64,000 bases of DNA from Ralstonia sp. TCR112 (GTDB lineage Bacteria; Pseudomonadota; Gammaproteobacteria; Burkholderiales; Burkholderiaceae), in the NCBI RefSeq assembly GCF_007997035.1, contig NZ_VOSS01000096.1:1-64000 (forward strand). The letters are read 5' to 3'. This document shows, piece after piece, positions 19,163 to 28,428 of the stretch (positions are counted from its first letter, which is position 1; the number at the start of each line of letters is the position of its first letter). A program made the translations under genes and the position numbers. Below the pieces are notes generated by a model. It was given only the letters and a program-made list of their open reading frames with translations, ran no database searches and was not told where the DNA came from.

Positions 19163-20278
19163 TCAATGTGCCGAGGGATAGGACCCCAACACTTTGAAAT
19201 ACGCCGCGTCATGACGCAGCTTTTCCAGCGCGCGCGCTACTTGCGGGTCGCGCTGATGGCCTTCCACGTCGACGTAGAAGTAGTACTCCCACGCGCCGCT
19301 GCGCGCCGGGCGCGACTCGAAGCGGCACATCGACACGCCGTTCTCTGCCAACGGCGCCAACAACTTGTAGACGGCACCGGCCTCGTTCGGCACCGACAAA
19401 ATCAACGACGTCTGATCACGCCCGCTCGGCTCCGTCTCGTAATTGCCAATCACGACAAAGCGCGTGCGGTTGTGCGGATCGTCTTCCACATTGGCACGCA
19501 CCACGTGCAGCCCGTAGCGGTTGGCCGCCTGCACGCTTGCCAGCGCGGCCACCGTTTCGTCCTCGCCAGCCATGCGCGCAGCCTCGGCGTTGCTCGACAC
19601 GGCCTCGCGCGGCAGGTTCGGATAGTTCGTGTTCAACCACCGTTGACACTGCGCCAGCGCCTGCGCATGCGCACGCACCACCTTCACCTGCGACATGTCG
19701 CCCGTCTTGTGCAGCAGGTTGTGATGCACCCGCAGCGCAATTTCGCCGCTGATCTTCAGCGACGTCTGCAAGAACAGATCGAGCGTGCGCGACACCACGC
19801 CTTCCGTCGAATTTTCGACCGGCACCACGCCGCAATCGACCGTGCCGGACTCCGCCGCACGAAACACCTCGTCGATGCTCGGGCACGGCATCGGCTGGAT
19901 TTCGTGGCCGAAATGCGCGATCACCGCCTGCTCCGAAAACGTGCCTGCGGGGCCGAGGTAACCGATGCGCAGCGCCTGTTCCAGGCCGCGGCACGCCGAC
20001 ATCACCTCACGCCAGATGGCGGCGATGCTCTCGTCGTGCAGAGGCCCTTGATTGCCCGACTGCATCTTGCGAATGACCTGCAGTTCGCGGTCCGGCCGAA
20101 ACGCCGGCGACGAATAGCGCTTCTTCACTTCGCCCACTTCCTGCGCCACCTTGGCGCGGTCGGAAAGCAGGGCAAGCAGCTGGTTGTCGATGGCGTCGAT
20201 CTGCGTGCGCAACGGCGCAAGCTCCGCCGCCAATGCGGCGTCCTTGTTTTGCTTCGTATCGTCTGACTGACTGGTCAT
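19163..20278 (-). CDS. pheA: Bifunctional chorismate mutase / prephenate dehydratase (P-protein)
   Basis: A 371-residue protein with three parts. They are an AroQ chorismate mutase (about residues 20-105, LRTQIDAIDNQLLALLSDR), a prephenate dehydratase (about 105-285, with GYLGPAGTFSEQAV and the catalytic NRTRF) and an ACT domain (about 295-371). The ACT domain contains ESRP, the phenylalanine-binding motif, so feedback inhibition by Phe is expected. The ATG at 20278 was chosen; the frame extends to a TTG at 20299. It lies between serC and hisC. Confidence 0.95.
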   Translation of the reverse strand: MTSQSDDTKQNKDAALAAELAPLRTQIDAIDNQLLALLSDRAKVAQEVGEVKKRYSSPAFRPDRELQVIRKMQSGNQGPLHDESIAAIWREVMSACRGLEQALRIGYLGPAGTFSEQAVIAHFGHEIQPMPCPSIDEVFRAAESGTVDCGVVPVENSTEGVVSRTLDLFLQTSLKISGEIALRVHHNLLHKTGDMSQVKVVRAHAQALAQCQRWLNTNYPNLPREAVSSNAEAARMAGEDETVAALASVQAANRYGLHVVRANVEDDPHNRTRFVVIGNYETEPSGRDQTSLILSVPNEAGAVYKLLAPLAENGVSMCRFESRPARSGAWEYYFYVDVEGHQRDPQVARALEKLRHDAAYFKVLGSYPSAH

Positions 20279-20365
20279 TGTAGGAATCGGGTTCGGCAAT
20301 GGATTGCAAATTGCCGCGCGAAGCCAGCGCTTCGCGCAATGTTCTGCCGTGATCGAGGATCAGCG

Positions 20366-21502
20366 TTACGCGGACACTCTTTCAAAGTCACGCATGAAGT
20401 CGACCAGCGCCTCGACTCCTTCCAGCGGCATCGCGTTGTAGATGCTCGCCCGCATGCCGCCCACGGACTTGTGGCCCTTGAGCTGCACCAACCCGCGCTC
20501 GCGCGCCTGCGTGAGGAAGGCCTCGTTGCGGGATTCGTCGTTGAGGAAGAACGGCACGTTCATGCGCGACCGGCACGTCGGATGGATTTCGTTGCGGTAG
20601 AAGCTGCTGGCGTCGATAAAGTCGTAGAGCATCTTCGACTTGATGATGTTGCGCGTCTCCAGCGCCTCGACCCCGCCCTGACGCTTGATCCACTGGAACA
20701 CGAGCCCGGCGATGTAGATGGCGTAAGTGGGCGGCGTGTTGTACATGGAGCCGTTTTCGGCCACGAGACGCCAGTTGAATGCCGACGGGCACAGCGGATG
20801 CGCGTGGCCCAGAAGGTCCTTGCGGACGATAGCGATGGTCAATCCGGCCGGGCCGATGTTTTTCTGCGCGCCGCCGTACAGCACTTGATAGCCGTTCCAG
20901 TCGATCGGCCGCGAGAGGATGTGGCTCGACACGTCGGACACCACCACACGCCCGTGCGCCTGGCCGACATCGGGCGTCTCCTGATATTCAACGCCAACAA
21001 TGGTTTCGTTCGTGCACAGGTGCACGTAGGCCGCATCCGACGACAGCTTCCAGGTCGATACATCCGGGATCTTGTGGAAGCGCTCGGCCTCGCTCGTGGC
21101 AGCGATGTTCACCTCGCCGTACTTGCGCGCCTCCTGCTGCGACTTGATCGACCACGTGCCGGTGACGACGTAATCCGCCTTCGGTGCCTGGGCCGAAAGC
21201 CGGCGCATCAGGTTCAGCGGCACGATAGCGTTCTCGGCAATGGCGCCCCCTTGCAGGAAGAGGATTTCGTAATTGTCCGGCACCGCCAGCAGCTGCCGCA
21301 AATCGCTGAACGCTGCCGCCAGAATGCTTTCGAATTCCCGGCCGCGATGGCTCATTTCCATCACGCTCATGCCGCTGCCGTGCCAGGAGACCATCTCCTC
21401 CTTCGCCTGCTCCAGCACCTCGAGCGGCAGCACTGCCGGCCCTGCCGAAAAGTTGTACACACGCGCCTGGCTGGCTTGGAGGGCTCGATCCGCTTGGTTC
21501 AT
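20366..21502 (-). CDS. serC: Phosphoserine aminotransferase
   Basis: A 378-residue class V PLP aminotransferase that makes phosphoserine from 3-phosphohydroxypyruvate and also acts in pyridoxal phosphate synthesis. It has [19 protein letters not shown] near residues 15-33, a glycine-rich QGGAIAE and the PLP lysine Lys214 in [14 protein letters not shown]. The start at 21502 gives [10 protein letters not shown]; an open extension to 21565 crosses a terminator hairpin and is unlikely. First gene of the serC-pheA-hisC-tyrA-aroA-cmk series. Confidence 0.95.
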   Translation of the reverse strand: MNQADRALQASQARVYNFSAGPAVLPLEVLEQAKEEMVSWHGSGMSVMEMSHRGREFESILAAAFSDLRQLLAVPDNYEILFLQGGAIAENAIVPLNLMRRLSAQAPKADYVVTGTWSIKSQQEARKYGEVNIAATSEAERFHKIPDVSTWKLSSDAAYVHLCTNETIVGVEYQETPDVGQAHGRVVVSDVSSHILSRPIDWNGYQVLYGGAQKNIGPAGLTIAIVRKDLLGHAHPLCPSAFNWRLVAENGSMYNTPPTYAIYIAGLVFQWIKRQGGVEALETRNIIKSKMLYDFIDASSFYRNEIHPTCRSRMNVPFFLNDESRNEAFLTQARERGLVQLKGHKSVGGMRASIYNAMPLEGVEALVDFMRDFERVSA

Positions 21503-21516
21503 AGGACGAAGGGCAA

Positions 21517-21556
21517 AAGAAAAATGGCTGTCTGGGCGCAAACCCAAACAGCCATT
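21517..21556 (-). terminator. Intrinsic terminator after the DUF2059 gene
   Basis: AATGGCTGT (21523-21531) pairs with ACAGCCATT (21548-21556), extended by TGGG/CCCA inside. On the minus strand the stem is followed by TTTCTTTTG. It lies in the gap before serC and should end the DUF2059 transcript. Confidence 0.8.
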
Positions 21557-21615
21557 ATCTACCAACTGACAGCCCGACGGGGATTGTGTCCCGATCGTCT
21601 GTCTATGCCGGTCAA

Positions 21616-22176
21616 TTACTTCGCAGCAGCGGCAACTTCCTTGTCAGCCATGTCGCGCATCTTCTTGCCGACTTGCGGACCGTACTTCTGCATCACGTTG
21701 CCCCACACTTCCTGCATGGCCTTGCCTTGGTTAGCCATGAACTTCTGGCCACTCGGCGTCTTCAGGAACGTGGTCAGGTCCTTGATTTCCTGGGTCGAGT
21801 AGTACTTGCCCAGCGAGTCATAGTGGGCTTGCAGCGCGTCCTTGCGGAAGGCTTCCGTGTCGAAGTCCTTGCCAGCGCCGTCGGTCATGCGTTGCACAGC
21901 GCCATTCTTCTTCAGCTTGTCGACAGCCGCTTGCTTCTGCTTGTCGTTCAGAGTCTTGTTCTCGACCAGAGCCTGCTCCAGCACCAGCGGGGCCTCCTGC
22001 TTTGCGCCGTTGGCCAGCACTTCACCCTGACCCTTGATGGCTGCGTCGACGTTCATCGTCGTCAGCAGGTCCTTGATGGCTGCCGTCTTGTCAGCGTCGC
22101 CAGCCTGCGCGAATGCAAACAGCGGAGCGAAACCGGCCACCACGATCAGATGTTTGAGTTTGAGACTCTTGTGCAT
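21616..22176 (-). CDS. Exported DUF2059 domain protein
   Basis: A 186-residue protein with a signal peptide (cleavage probably after FAFA near residue 23) and a helical mature part rich in Lys, Ala and Gln. The DUF2059 block is visible around [20 protein letters not shown] followed by TPSGQKFM. The function of the family is unknown; it is periplasmic by prediction. It has its own terminator, and no ribosome binding site problem is seen. It lies between gyrA and serC, a position it often holds in this bacterial group. Confidence 0.85.
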   Translation of the reverse strand: MHKSLKLKHLIVVAGFAPLFAFAQAGDADKTAAIKDLLTTMNVDAAIKGQGEVLANGAKQEAPLVLEQALVENKTLNDKQKQAAVDKLKKNGAVQRMTDGAGKDFDTEAFRKDALQAHYDSLGKYYSTQEIKDLTTFLKTPSGQKFMANQGKAMQEVWGNVMQKYGPQVGKKMRDMADKEVAAAAK

Positions 22177-22304
22177 TGTTGCTCCCTTGAGATAAGCGTT
22201 GCGTTTAGGCCGGGCGTGTGACGCAAAAGTTCCAGGCCCCTGCCGCGCACAGGTCCGGCATCATGACAGAACTGCGCCTAACGGCAAGCAAAAGATGTTT
22301 CTAA

Positions 22305-24973
22305 TTATGTCTCGCTGCTGTCATCCGACTGTGCATCGGCACCTGGGGCGGCATCCGCCGCATCGGCGCCTTCAACAACATCCGCGCCTTCAGCATCGGA
22401 CTCCATCACACGTTGCAGCCCGGACAGCTTGTTGCCCTCACCCACCGAGATGAGCGTGACGCCCTGCGTGGCGCGACCCATTTCGCGGATCTCGTCCACA
22501 CGCGTACGGATCAGCACGCCGCCCGTCGTGATCAGCATGATTTCGTCTTCCGGTGCCACCAGCGCCGCGGCCACCACCTTGCCGTTACGCTCGGAGGTCT
22601 GGATGGCGATCATGCCCTTCGTACCGCGACCATGTCGGGTGTACTCGGAGATCGGCGTGCGCTTGCCGTAGCCATTTTCGGTAGCGGTCAGCACACTACC
22701 GGCCACCGACTGGGCACCTTCGCCTTCGGTTTCTGCCGGTGCGACCAGCATGGCGATCACTTGCTGGTTCTCTTCCAGGTTCATGCCACGAACACCGCGT
22801 GCCTGGCGGCCCATCGGGCGCACGTCGTTCTCATCGAAGCGCACCGCTTTGCCCGCGTCCGAGAACAGCATCACGTCGTGCTGACCATCGGTAATGTCCG
22901 CGCCAATCAGGAAATCGCCTTCGTCCAGATCCACCGCGATGATGCCGGCCTTGCGCGGGTTCGAGAATTCCGTCAGGGCAGTCTTTTTGACGGTCCCCTT
23001 GGAGGTCGCCATAAACACGAAGTGCTGCTCGTCGAACTGCTTCACCGGCAGGATCACGTTGATCTTCTCGCCCGGCGACAGGGGGAACATATTCACGATG
23101 GGGCGGCCGCGCGAGTTGCGGCTGCCCTGCGGCACTTCCCACACCTTCAGCCAATACAGACGGCCGCGGTTGGAGAAACAGAGGATGTAGTCGTGGGTGT
23201 TGGCGACAAACAGCGTGTCGATCCAGTCGTCTTCCTTCGTCGCAGCCGCCTGCTTGCCGCGCCCGCCACGCTTTTGCGCGCGGTACTCGGAAATCGGCTG
23301 ACTCTTCATATAGCCGCTGTGGGACAGCGTCACCACAAGATCCTGCGGCGTAATGAGGTCTTCTGTATCCAACTCCGTCGCATTGTGCTCAATCTGCGAA
23401 CGACGCTCGTCGCCGAATTCAGCGCGGATCGCGGTGAGTTCCTCGACGATGATGGCGGTGATACGTTCGGGCCGCGCGAGAATGTCCAGCAGATCGGCGA
23501 TCTGCGCCATCACTTCCCGGTATTCCTGGACGATTTTGTCCTGCTCCAGCCCGGTGAGGCGTTGCAGGCGCATCTGCAGAATTTCTTGCGCTTGCGTGTC
23601 CGACAGCTTGTAGAGGCCGTCGGCTTGCATACCAAACGCGGGCAGCAGACCTTCCGGGCGATACGCTGCGCCGCCGCCCGAAGTTTCGCTCTCGGCGCGA
23701 ACGAGCATGTCGCGCACGAGGCCCGAATCCCAGCTGCGGCTCATCAACTCGGCCTTTGCGACCGGCGGGGTCGGGGCAGCCTTGATGATGGCGATGAACT
23801 CGTCGATGTTGGCGAGCGCCACAGCCAGACCTTCGAGGATGTGGCCACGCTCGCGCGCCTTGCGCAGATCAAATACGGTGCGACGCGTCACCACCTCGCG
23901 GCGGTGCAGCAGGAAGCACTCCAGCATCTGGCGCAGGTTCAGCAGGCGCGGCTGGCCGTCGACCAGCGCGACCATGTTCATGCCGAACGTATCCTGCAGC
24001 TGCGTATTCTTATAGAGGTTGTTGAGCACAACCTCCGGCACCTCGCCGCGCTTGAGTTCGATCACGACGCGCATGCCCGACTTGTCCGACTCGTCGCGAA
24101 TGTCCGAGATGCCTTCGATCCGCTTTTCGGTGACCAGCTCGGCGATACGCTCGAGCAGCGTGCGCTTGTTAACTTGATACGGCAGCTCGTCGACGATGAT
24201 CGCCTGACGCTGACCGCGGTCGATATCTTCGAAGTGTGTCTTGGCGCGCATCACCACGCGGCCGCGGCCGGTGCGATAGCCCTCGCGGACACCCGAAATG
24301 CCGTAGATGATGCCCGCGTCGGGAAGTCCGGCGCCGGGATCAGTTCGATCAGCTCGTCGACCGTCGCTTCCGGGTTGCGCAGCAAGTGCAAGCAGCCATC
24401 GACGACTTCGTTCAGGTTGTGCGGCGGAATGTTCGTCGCCATCCCCACCGCAATCCCGGACGAACCGTTGATCAGCAAATTGGGAATGCGCGCCGGCAAA
24501 ACGGACGGTTCAGTCTCGGAACCGTCGTAGTTCGGCTCGAAATTGACCGTCTCCTTGTCGAGGTCGGCCAGCAGTTCGTGGGCAATCTTCGACAGGCGGA
24601 TTTCGGTGTAACGCATCGCCGCGGCGTTGTCCCCGTCGACGGAGCCGAAGTTACCTTGGCCGTCGACCAGCATGTAGCGCAGCGAGAAGTTCTGCGCCAT
24701 CCGCACGATGGTGTCGTATACAGCAGTGTCGCCGTGGGGGTGATACTTACCGATCACATCCCCGACGATACGAGCAGACTTCTTATAAGGGCGATTCCAG
24801 TCGTTGTTCAGCTCGTGCATCGAGTACAAGGCACGGCGATGCACCGGCTTGAGACCATCCCGCACATCTGGAAGCGCGCGGCCCACGATCACGCTCATAG
24901 CGTAAGCGAGGTACGAGCTGCGCATTTCTTCTTCGAGCGATACCGGGAGTGTCTCTTTGGCGAATTGATCCAT
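22305..24973 (-). CDS. gyrA: DNA gyrase subunit A, reading frame interrupted by one missing base
   Basis: Two overlapping frames together make a full GyrA. The first 219 residues or so are read from 24973, and the rest in another frame from about 24318 to 22305. The span is 2669 nt; one added base gives 2670 nt and 889 residues, a normal length. The break falls in the conserved segment PDFPTAGIIYG, where the minus strand reads CCGACGCGGGC in place of the expected CCGACCGCGGGC. Before it lie the active-site Tyr122 and the quinolone-resistance region GDTAVYDT, with Thr83 and Asp87. After it lie the TOPRIM-independent core and the GyrA box (QKRGGRGK). Gyrase is essential, so a sequence error is the likeliest cause. 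Confidence 0.93.
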
Positions 24974-25404
24974 TGGGCGAACGGTGGGAGGTCCCTAGTG
25001 AGCGTAGTGATGCGCACTACAGGACGCTGCGGTTGCGCGAATAACAGAACATTTTACCATGCCGCAAGCCCCCGCCCCTCCAGCGCGCGAGCGACGCATC
25101 GTCAACCCCGGGCACGTTCCCTGCGACGGACGCCAAAACCGGCGAGCCAATCCCCATAAGGGTTTGCGAGCCATTTCCTGCCTTGTTGCGTACACACCAC
25201 AAGGCCATGGCGCCCCGTTCGAATCGCTTATATTTGCTTTTTAGGAGTGCGTGCTTGTGGCACAATCCCCCAGCGAAGAGGCAGACATTGTTCGAAGTGG
25301 AGCCTTCACCACACCGAGAATGTTATACTCCGAAGAATGTATGACTTGTTTTCGTCCCATCTGCTCGCAGTCTTCTGCGGTGATCTCATCCTGAGAGGAG
25401 AAAT
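24974..25404 (+). promoter_or_regulatory. Divergent intergenic region between gyrA and the OmpA-like gene
   Basis: These 431 bases hold no convincing gene. On the plus strand a good -10 (TATACT at 25324-25329) lies about 75 nt before the OmpA start, without a clear -35, and a strong GAGGAG site precedes the ATG at 25405. The gyrA promoter should lie near 25000-25100 on the minus strand, where only a TAAAAT is recognisable. The short open frames here look non-coding. Confidence 0.4.
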
Positions 25405-26061
25405 ATGAAAAAATTTGCCAAGCTCGCGTTCGCTGCAGCTGCGGTAGCCATGGCTGCGTCCGCTTACGCTCAGTCGGTGCCCTACGAAAAGAAGGCCGTC
25501 AACGACAACTGGGGTAACGGCACGAGCGAGTGGGTCTGGAAGAACGGCACGAACGAACTGTGCTGGCGCAATGGCTTCTGGACGCCGGCAACCGCCAACG
25601 CTCAGTGCGACGGCGCTCTGGCTCCGGCTGCTGCTCCGACGGCTACCCCGGCTGCTCCGGCTGCTCCGGTTGTGTCGAGCGAGAAGGTTACGTTCGCTGC
25701 TGACACCCTGTTCGATTTCGACAAGGCTGTGCTGAAGCCGGAAGGCAAGGCCAAGCTGGACGACCTGGTCTCGAAGCTGAAGGGCATCAACCTGGAAGTC
25801 GTGATCGCCGTTGGCCACACCGACTCGTTCGGCTCGGACAAGTACAACGACCGCCTGTCGGTCCGTCGTGCTGAAGCCGTCAAGGGCTACCTGGTCAGCA
25901 AGGGCATCGAAGCCAACCGTGTCTACACGGAAGGCAAGGGCAAGCGCCAGCTGAAGGTTGATCCGAAGTCGTGCAAGGGTTCGCGCAAGGCACAAATCGC
26001 CTGCCAGCAACCGAACCGCCGCGTGGACGTCGAAGTGGTCGGCACCCGCAAGGCTCAGTAA
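25405..26061 (+). CDS. OmpA family peptidoglycan-associated outer membrane protein
   Basis: A 218-residue exported protein with signal peptide MKKFAKLAFAAAAVAMAASAYA. The mature N-terminus has two short W-rich repeats (NDNWGNGTSEWVW and CWRNGFWTP), then an Ala/Pro linker. The C-terminal OmpA domain starts near residue 92 (VTFAADTLFDFDKAVLKPEG), with the peptidoglycan-binding stretch NDRLSVRRAEAVKGYL. There is no eight-strand barrel, so it is a small OmpA-like protein that probably tethers the envelope to the cell wall. The strong ribosome binding site and terminator suggest high expression. Confidence 0.92.
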   Translation: MKKFAKLAFAAAAVAMAASAYAQSVPYEKKAVNDNWGNGTSEWVWKNGTNELCWRNGFWTPATANAQCDGALAPAAAPTATPAAPAAPVVSSEKVTFAADTLFDFDKAVLKPEGKAKLDDLVSKLKGINLEVVIAVGHTDSFGSDKYNDRLSVRRAEAVKGYLVSKGIEANRVYTEGKGKRQLKVDPKSCKGSRKAQIACQQPNRRVDVEVVGTRKAQ

Positions 26062-26077
26062 TTCGGTTCACACCGGG

Positions 26078-26107
26078 AAAAAGCCCAGCGAAAGCTGGGC
26101 TTTTTTT
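26078..26107 (+). terminator. Intrinsic terminator after the OmpA-like gene
   Basis: AAAGCCCAGC and GCTGGGCTTT (26080-26089, 26094-26103) form a stem with a GAAA tetraloop, followed by a T run. It lies about 20 nt past the stop codon. Confidence 0.92.
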
Positions 26108-26160
26108 CGTCTATACATCAGGCGGGTGTCCCTTCAGAGGGCCGCCGGAAACTGGCAAAC

Positions 26161-26198
26161 AAAAAAGCGATGGCGCATTTGGGGCGCCATCGCTTTTT
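26161..26198 (-). terminator. Second, bidirectional intrinsic terminator
   Basis: GCGATGGCGC and GCGCCATCGC (26167-26176, 26184-26193) are flanked by A and T runs on the outside. It can end the lipoprotein gene on the minus strand and back up the OmpA terminator on the plus strand. Confidence 0.88.
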
Positions 26199-26239
26199 CT
26201 GTTTGGGGCAATCCGCTGGCCCTTTTTATGACGCTCGTC

Positions 26240-26746
26240 TTATTGGTAAGAAGGTGTCGCCTGGTCGTTAGCCACCATGGCGCGATCGCCAACGCGCAGG
26301 TTGTTCGGGTTTCGCTGCGTGACGGTCGCGACGCGGCCATCATCGAGGCGCACGGTGATACGGTAGACGGTTTGACCACCGGCTCCGGCACGCTGCTCAA
26401 CTTGATTGCCTGCATAGGCACCCAATGCTGCCCCGCCAATGGTTGCAACGGTGTTGCCCGTACCGCCACCCACTTGGTGGCCCAGAATGCCGCCGGCCAC
26501 GCCACCGATGATGGTGCCCAAAATGCCCGGGCTATTTGCGGGGGCCTGCATCGGTTGGATCGATTCGACGCGGCCATAAAGCGCGCCCGTTTGCTGCGGC
26601 TGCCCACCATAAGCGGGTTGCTGACCATAGGCAGGCTGCTGACCATACCCGCCGTTGTAGCCACCGCCGTAACCCGGCGCCGCGCAGCCCGCGAGTACCG
26701 TGAGGCCCGCAACACCCAGCCCCATCAGAATCTGTTTGGATTTCAT
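26240..26746 (-). CDS. Glycine-zipper 2TM-domain outer membrane lipoprotein (SlyB-like)
   Basis: The frame is open to 26878, but the ATG at 26746 follows a clear AAAGGAG site and begins the lipoprotein signal MKSKQILMGLGVAGLTVLAGC, with the lipidated cysteine at residue 21. A Gly/Tyr/Gln-rich repeat follows (GQQPAYGQQPAYGGQPQ). The glycine zipper lies around residues 72-110 (GTIIGGVAGGILGHQVGGG), and a C-terminal YRITVRLDDGRVATVTQ closes the SlyB/PcpY pattern. The 168-residue protein probably sits in the outer membrane and helps envelope integrity; the family role is only partly known. Confidence 0.88.
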   Translation of the reverse strand: MKSKQILMGLGVAGLTVLAGCAAPGYGGGYNGGYGQQPAYGQQPAYGGQPQQTGALYGRVESIQPMQAPANSPGILGTIIGGVAGGILGHQVGGGTGNTVATIGGAALGAYAGNQVEQRAGAGGQTVYRITVRLDDGRVATVTQRNPNNLRVGDRAMVANDQATPSYQ

Positions 26747-26907
26747 TGATCTCTCCTTTGAGCGAAGGTGACAGTTTGAGGAATTGCATGCGCGTTTGTT
26801 CACGTCTGTTTCAATGTGAAACCTTTTCGCGGACGCTGTGATTTGGTCGGGGCCACGGTTTTTGGTACATTTCCTCACCTAGCCGATACGCCCTGGCGCA
26901 GCGCAAC

Positions 26908-27624
26908 ATGACGACCACACACGCGAACGCCGATGCCGGCGAACTCGAAAAATTCAGCGAACTCGCTCACCGCTGGTGGGACCCGAACAGCGAGTTCAAA
27001 CCTCTGCACGAAATCAACCCTCTGCGCCTTGACTGGATTCAGTCCATCGCGCCGCTGGCCGGCAAACGCGTCGTCGACGTCGGCTGCGGCGGTGGCATTC
27101 TCTCTGAGAGCATGGCGCGTGCCGGGGCCAACGTCAAAGGCATCGATCTGTCTCGCAAAGCATTGCGTGTCGCGGACCTGCATAGCCTCGAGGCGGGCGT
27201 CACCGTGGATTACGAGGAGATCGCCGCAGAAGCATTGGCAGCTCGCGAGCCCGGGAGCTTCGACGTCGTCACTTGCATGGAGATGCTGGAACATGTGCCC
27301 GATCCGGCCTCTGTTGTGCGCGCTTGCGCGACGCTGGTAAAACCGGGCGGATACGTGTTTTTCTCGACCATCCATCGAAACGCCAAGGCGTATCTGCTGG
27401 CCGTCATTGGCGCGGAATACGTGCTCAACATGCTGCCGCGCGGCACGCATGATTACGCCAAGTTCATCCGCCCCTCAGAGCTGAGCGCGTTCGTCCGTGG
27501 CGCCGGACTCCAGGCGCAGGAGATGCGCGGGCTGGAATACAACCCGATCAGCGGCCGCTACGCCCTCACGCGTGACACCAGCGTCAACTACCTGATGGCG
27601 ACACGCCGTCCGGCCCAAGCATGA
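26908..27624 (+). CDS. ubiG: Ubiquinone biosynthesis O-methyltransferase
   Basis: A 238-residue SAM-dependent methyltransferase that performs both O-methylations of ubiquinone synthesis. It has motif [36 protein letters not shown] and the N-terminal [19 protein letters not shown] typical of UbiG. The stop overlaps the gph start by four bases (ATGA), which signals coupling. Length is normal. Confidence 0.96.
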   Translation: MTTTHANADAGELEKFSELAHRWWDPNSEFKPLHEINPLRLDWIQSIAPLAGKRVVDVGCGGGILSESMARAGANVKGIDLSRKALRVADLHSLEAGVTVDYEEIAAEALAAREPGSFDVVTCMEMLEHVPDPASVVRACATLVKPGGYVFFSTIHRNAKAYLLAVIGAEYVLNMLPRGTHDYAKFIRPSELSAFVRGAGLQAQEMRGLEYNPISGRYALTRDTSVNYLMATRRPAQA

Positions 27625-28310
27625 CGATGAGCCGGTTTCCCGATCCGCTGGGTGCGGTGCTGTTCGATCTGGATGGCACGCTTGCGGACACGGCCCCTGA
27701 TCTGGCCGCCGCGGCCAACAAGGTGCGCACCGACCGGGGCCTCGAGCCGGTGGACTATGAAGCGCTGCGCCCCGTTGCCTCGCATGGCGCCCGAGGGCTC
27801 ATCGGCGTGGCCTTCGGCGTTGGACCGGGGGATGCTGAATTCGAATCGCTACGCCTGGCGTTTCTCGCCAACTACGAGGCGGAAATCTGCGTGCGTACGC
27901 AACTGTTTCCTGGCATGGCCGACGTGCTGGTCGAACTCGGCCGCGCGGGCATTCCTTGGGGCATCGTCACCAACAAGTCGGGCCGCCTGACGGTGCCGCT
28001 GGTTGCACAGTTGCCGCTTCCGGTGCCGCCGGCCTGTGTCGTTGCGGGCGACACCACCCCGCACGCAAAACCCCACCCCGCCCCGCTGCTGCATGCAGCC
28101 GAATCCATCGGCGTCGACGCACGGCAGATCGTCTACGTAGGCGATGACCTGCGTGACATTGAAGCCGGCCGCGCTGCCGGCATGCCTACCATTGCGGCCA
28201 GTTACGGCTATTGTGGTAATGGGCCGTCGCCAGTGGAATGGCGCGCCGATGCGCTGATCGCCAGCGCAGCTGAACTGATTCCGCTGCTGCTGGAATCGCA
28301 ACGCGCTTGA
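27621..28310 (+). CDS. gph: Phosphoglycolate phosphatase (HAD superfamily)
   Basis: A 229-residue haloacid dehalogenase-type phosphatase. Motif I is [15 protein letters not shown] with the nucleophile Asp and acid Asp, motif II is the Thr in IVTNKSGR, and motif IV is [17 protein letters not shown]. It salvages 2-phosphoglycolate formed by DNA repair or oxygenation reactions, although HAD phosphatases in ubiG operons can have wider substrate use. The start is either the ATG at 27621, which overlaps ubiG, or the next Met at 27627. Confidence 0.92.
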   Translation: MTMSRFPDPLGAVLFDLDGTLADTAPDLAAAANKVRTDRGLEPVDYEALRPVASHGARGLIGVAFGVGPGDAEFESLRLAFLANYEAEICVRTQLFPGMADVLVELGRAGIPWGIVTNKSGRLTVPLVAQLPLPVPPACVVAGDTTPHAKPHPAPLLHAAESIGVDARQIVYVGDDLRDIEAGRAAGMPTIAASYGYCGNGPSPVEWRADALIASAAELIPLLLESQRA

Positions 28311-28317
28311 TCCCGAT

Positions 28318-28337
28318 GCCCAGGTAAATGCCTGGGC
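28318..28337 (+). terminator. Hairpin after gph, weak terminator
   Basis: GCCCAGG (28318-28324) pairs with CCTGGGC (28331-28337). There is no T run, so rho-independent termination is doubtful. It lies 8 nt past the gph stop. Confidence 0.35.
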
Positions 28338-28428
28338 GCCGCACCTTTCAGGACCGCTGCCTCCCACAGGGACGTGGCGGTTGACCGACTGACGAAGTAG
28401 GCCACGCCGTGGCCGGACCGACACCAGC

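Noticed and set aside
28318-28428. A 6S RNA or other small RNA after gph
   Set aside because: A hairpin and a GC-rich palindrome are seen, but no central bubble or conserved 6S features were recognised.
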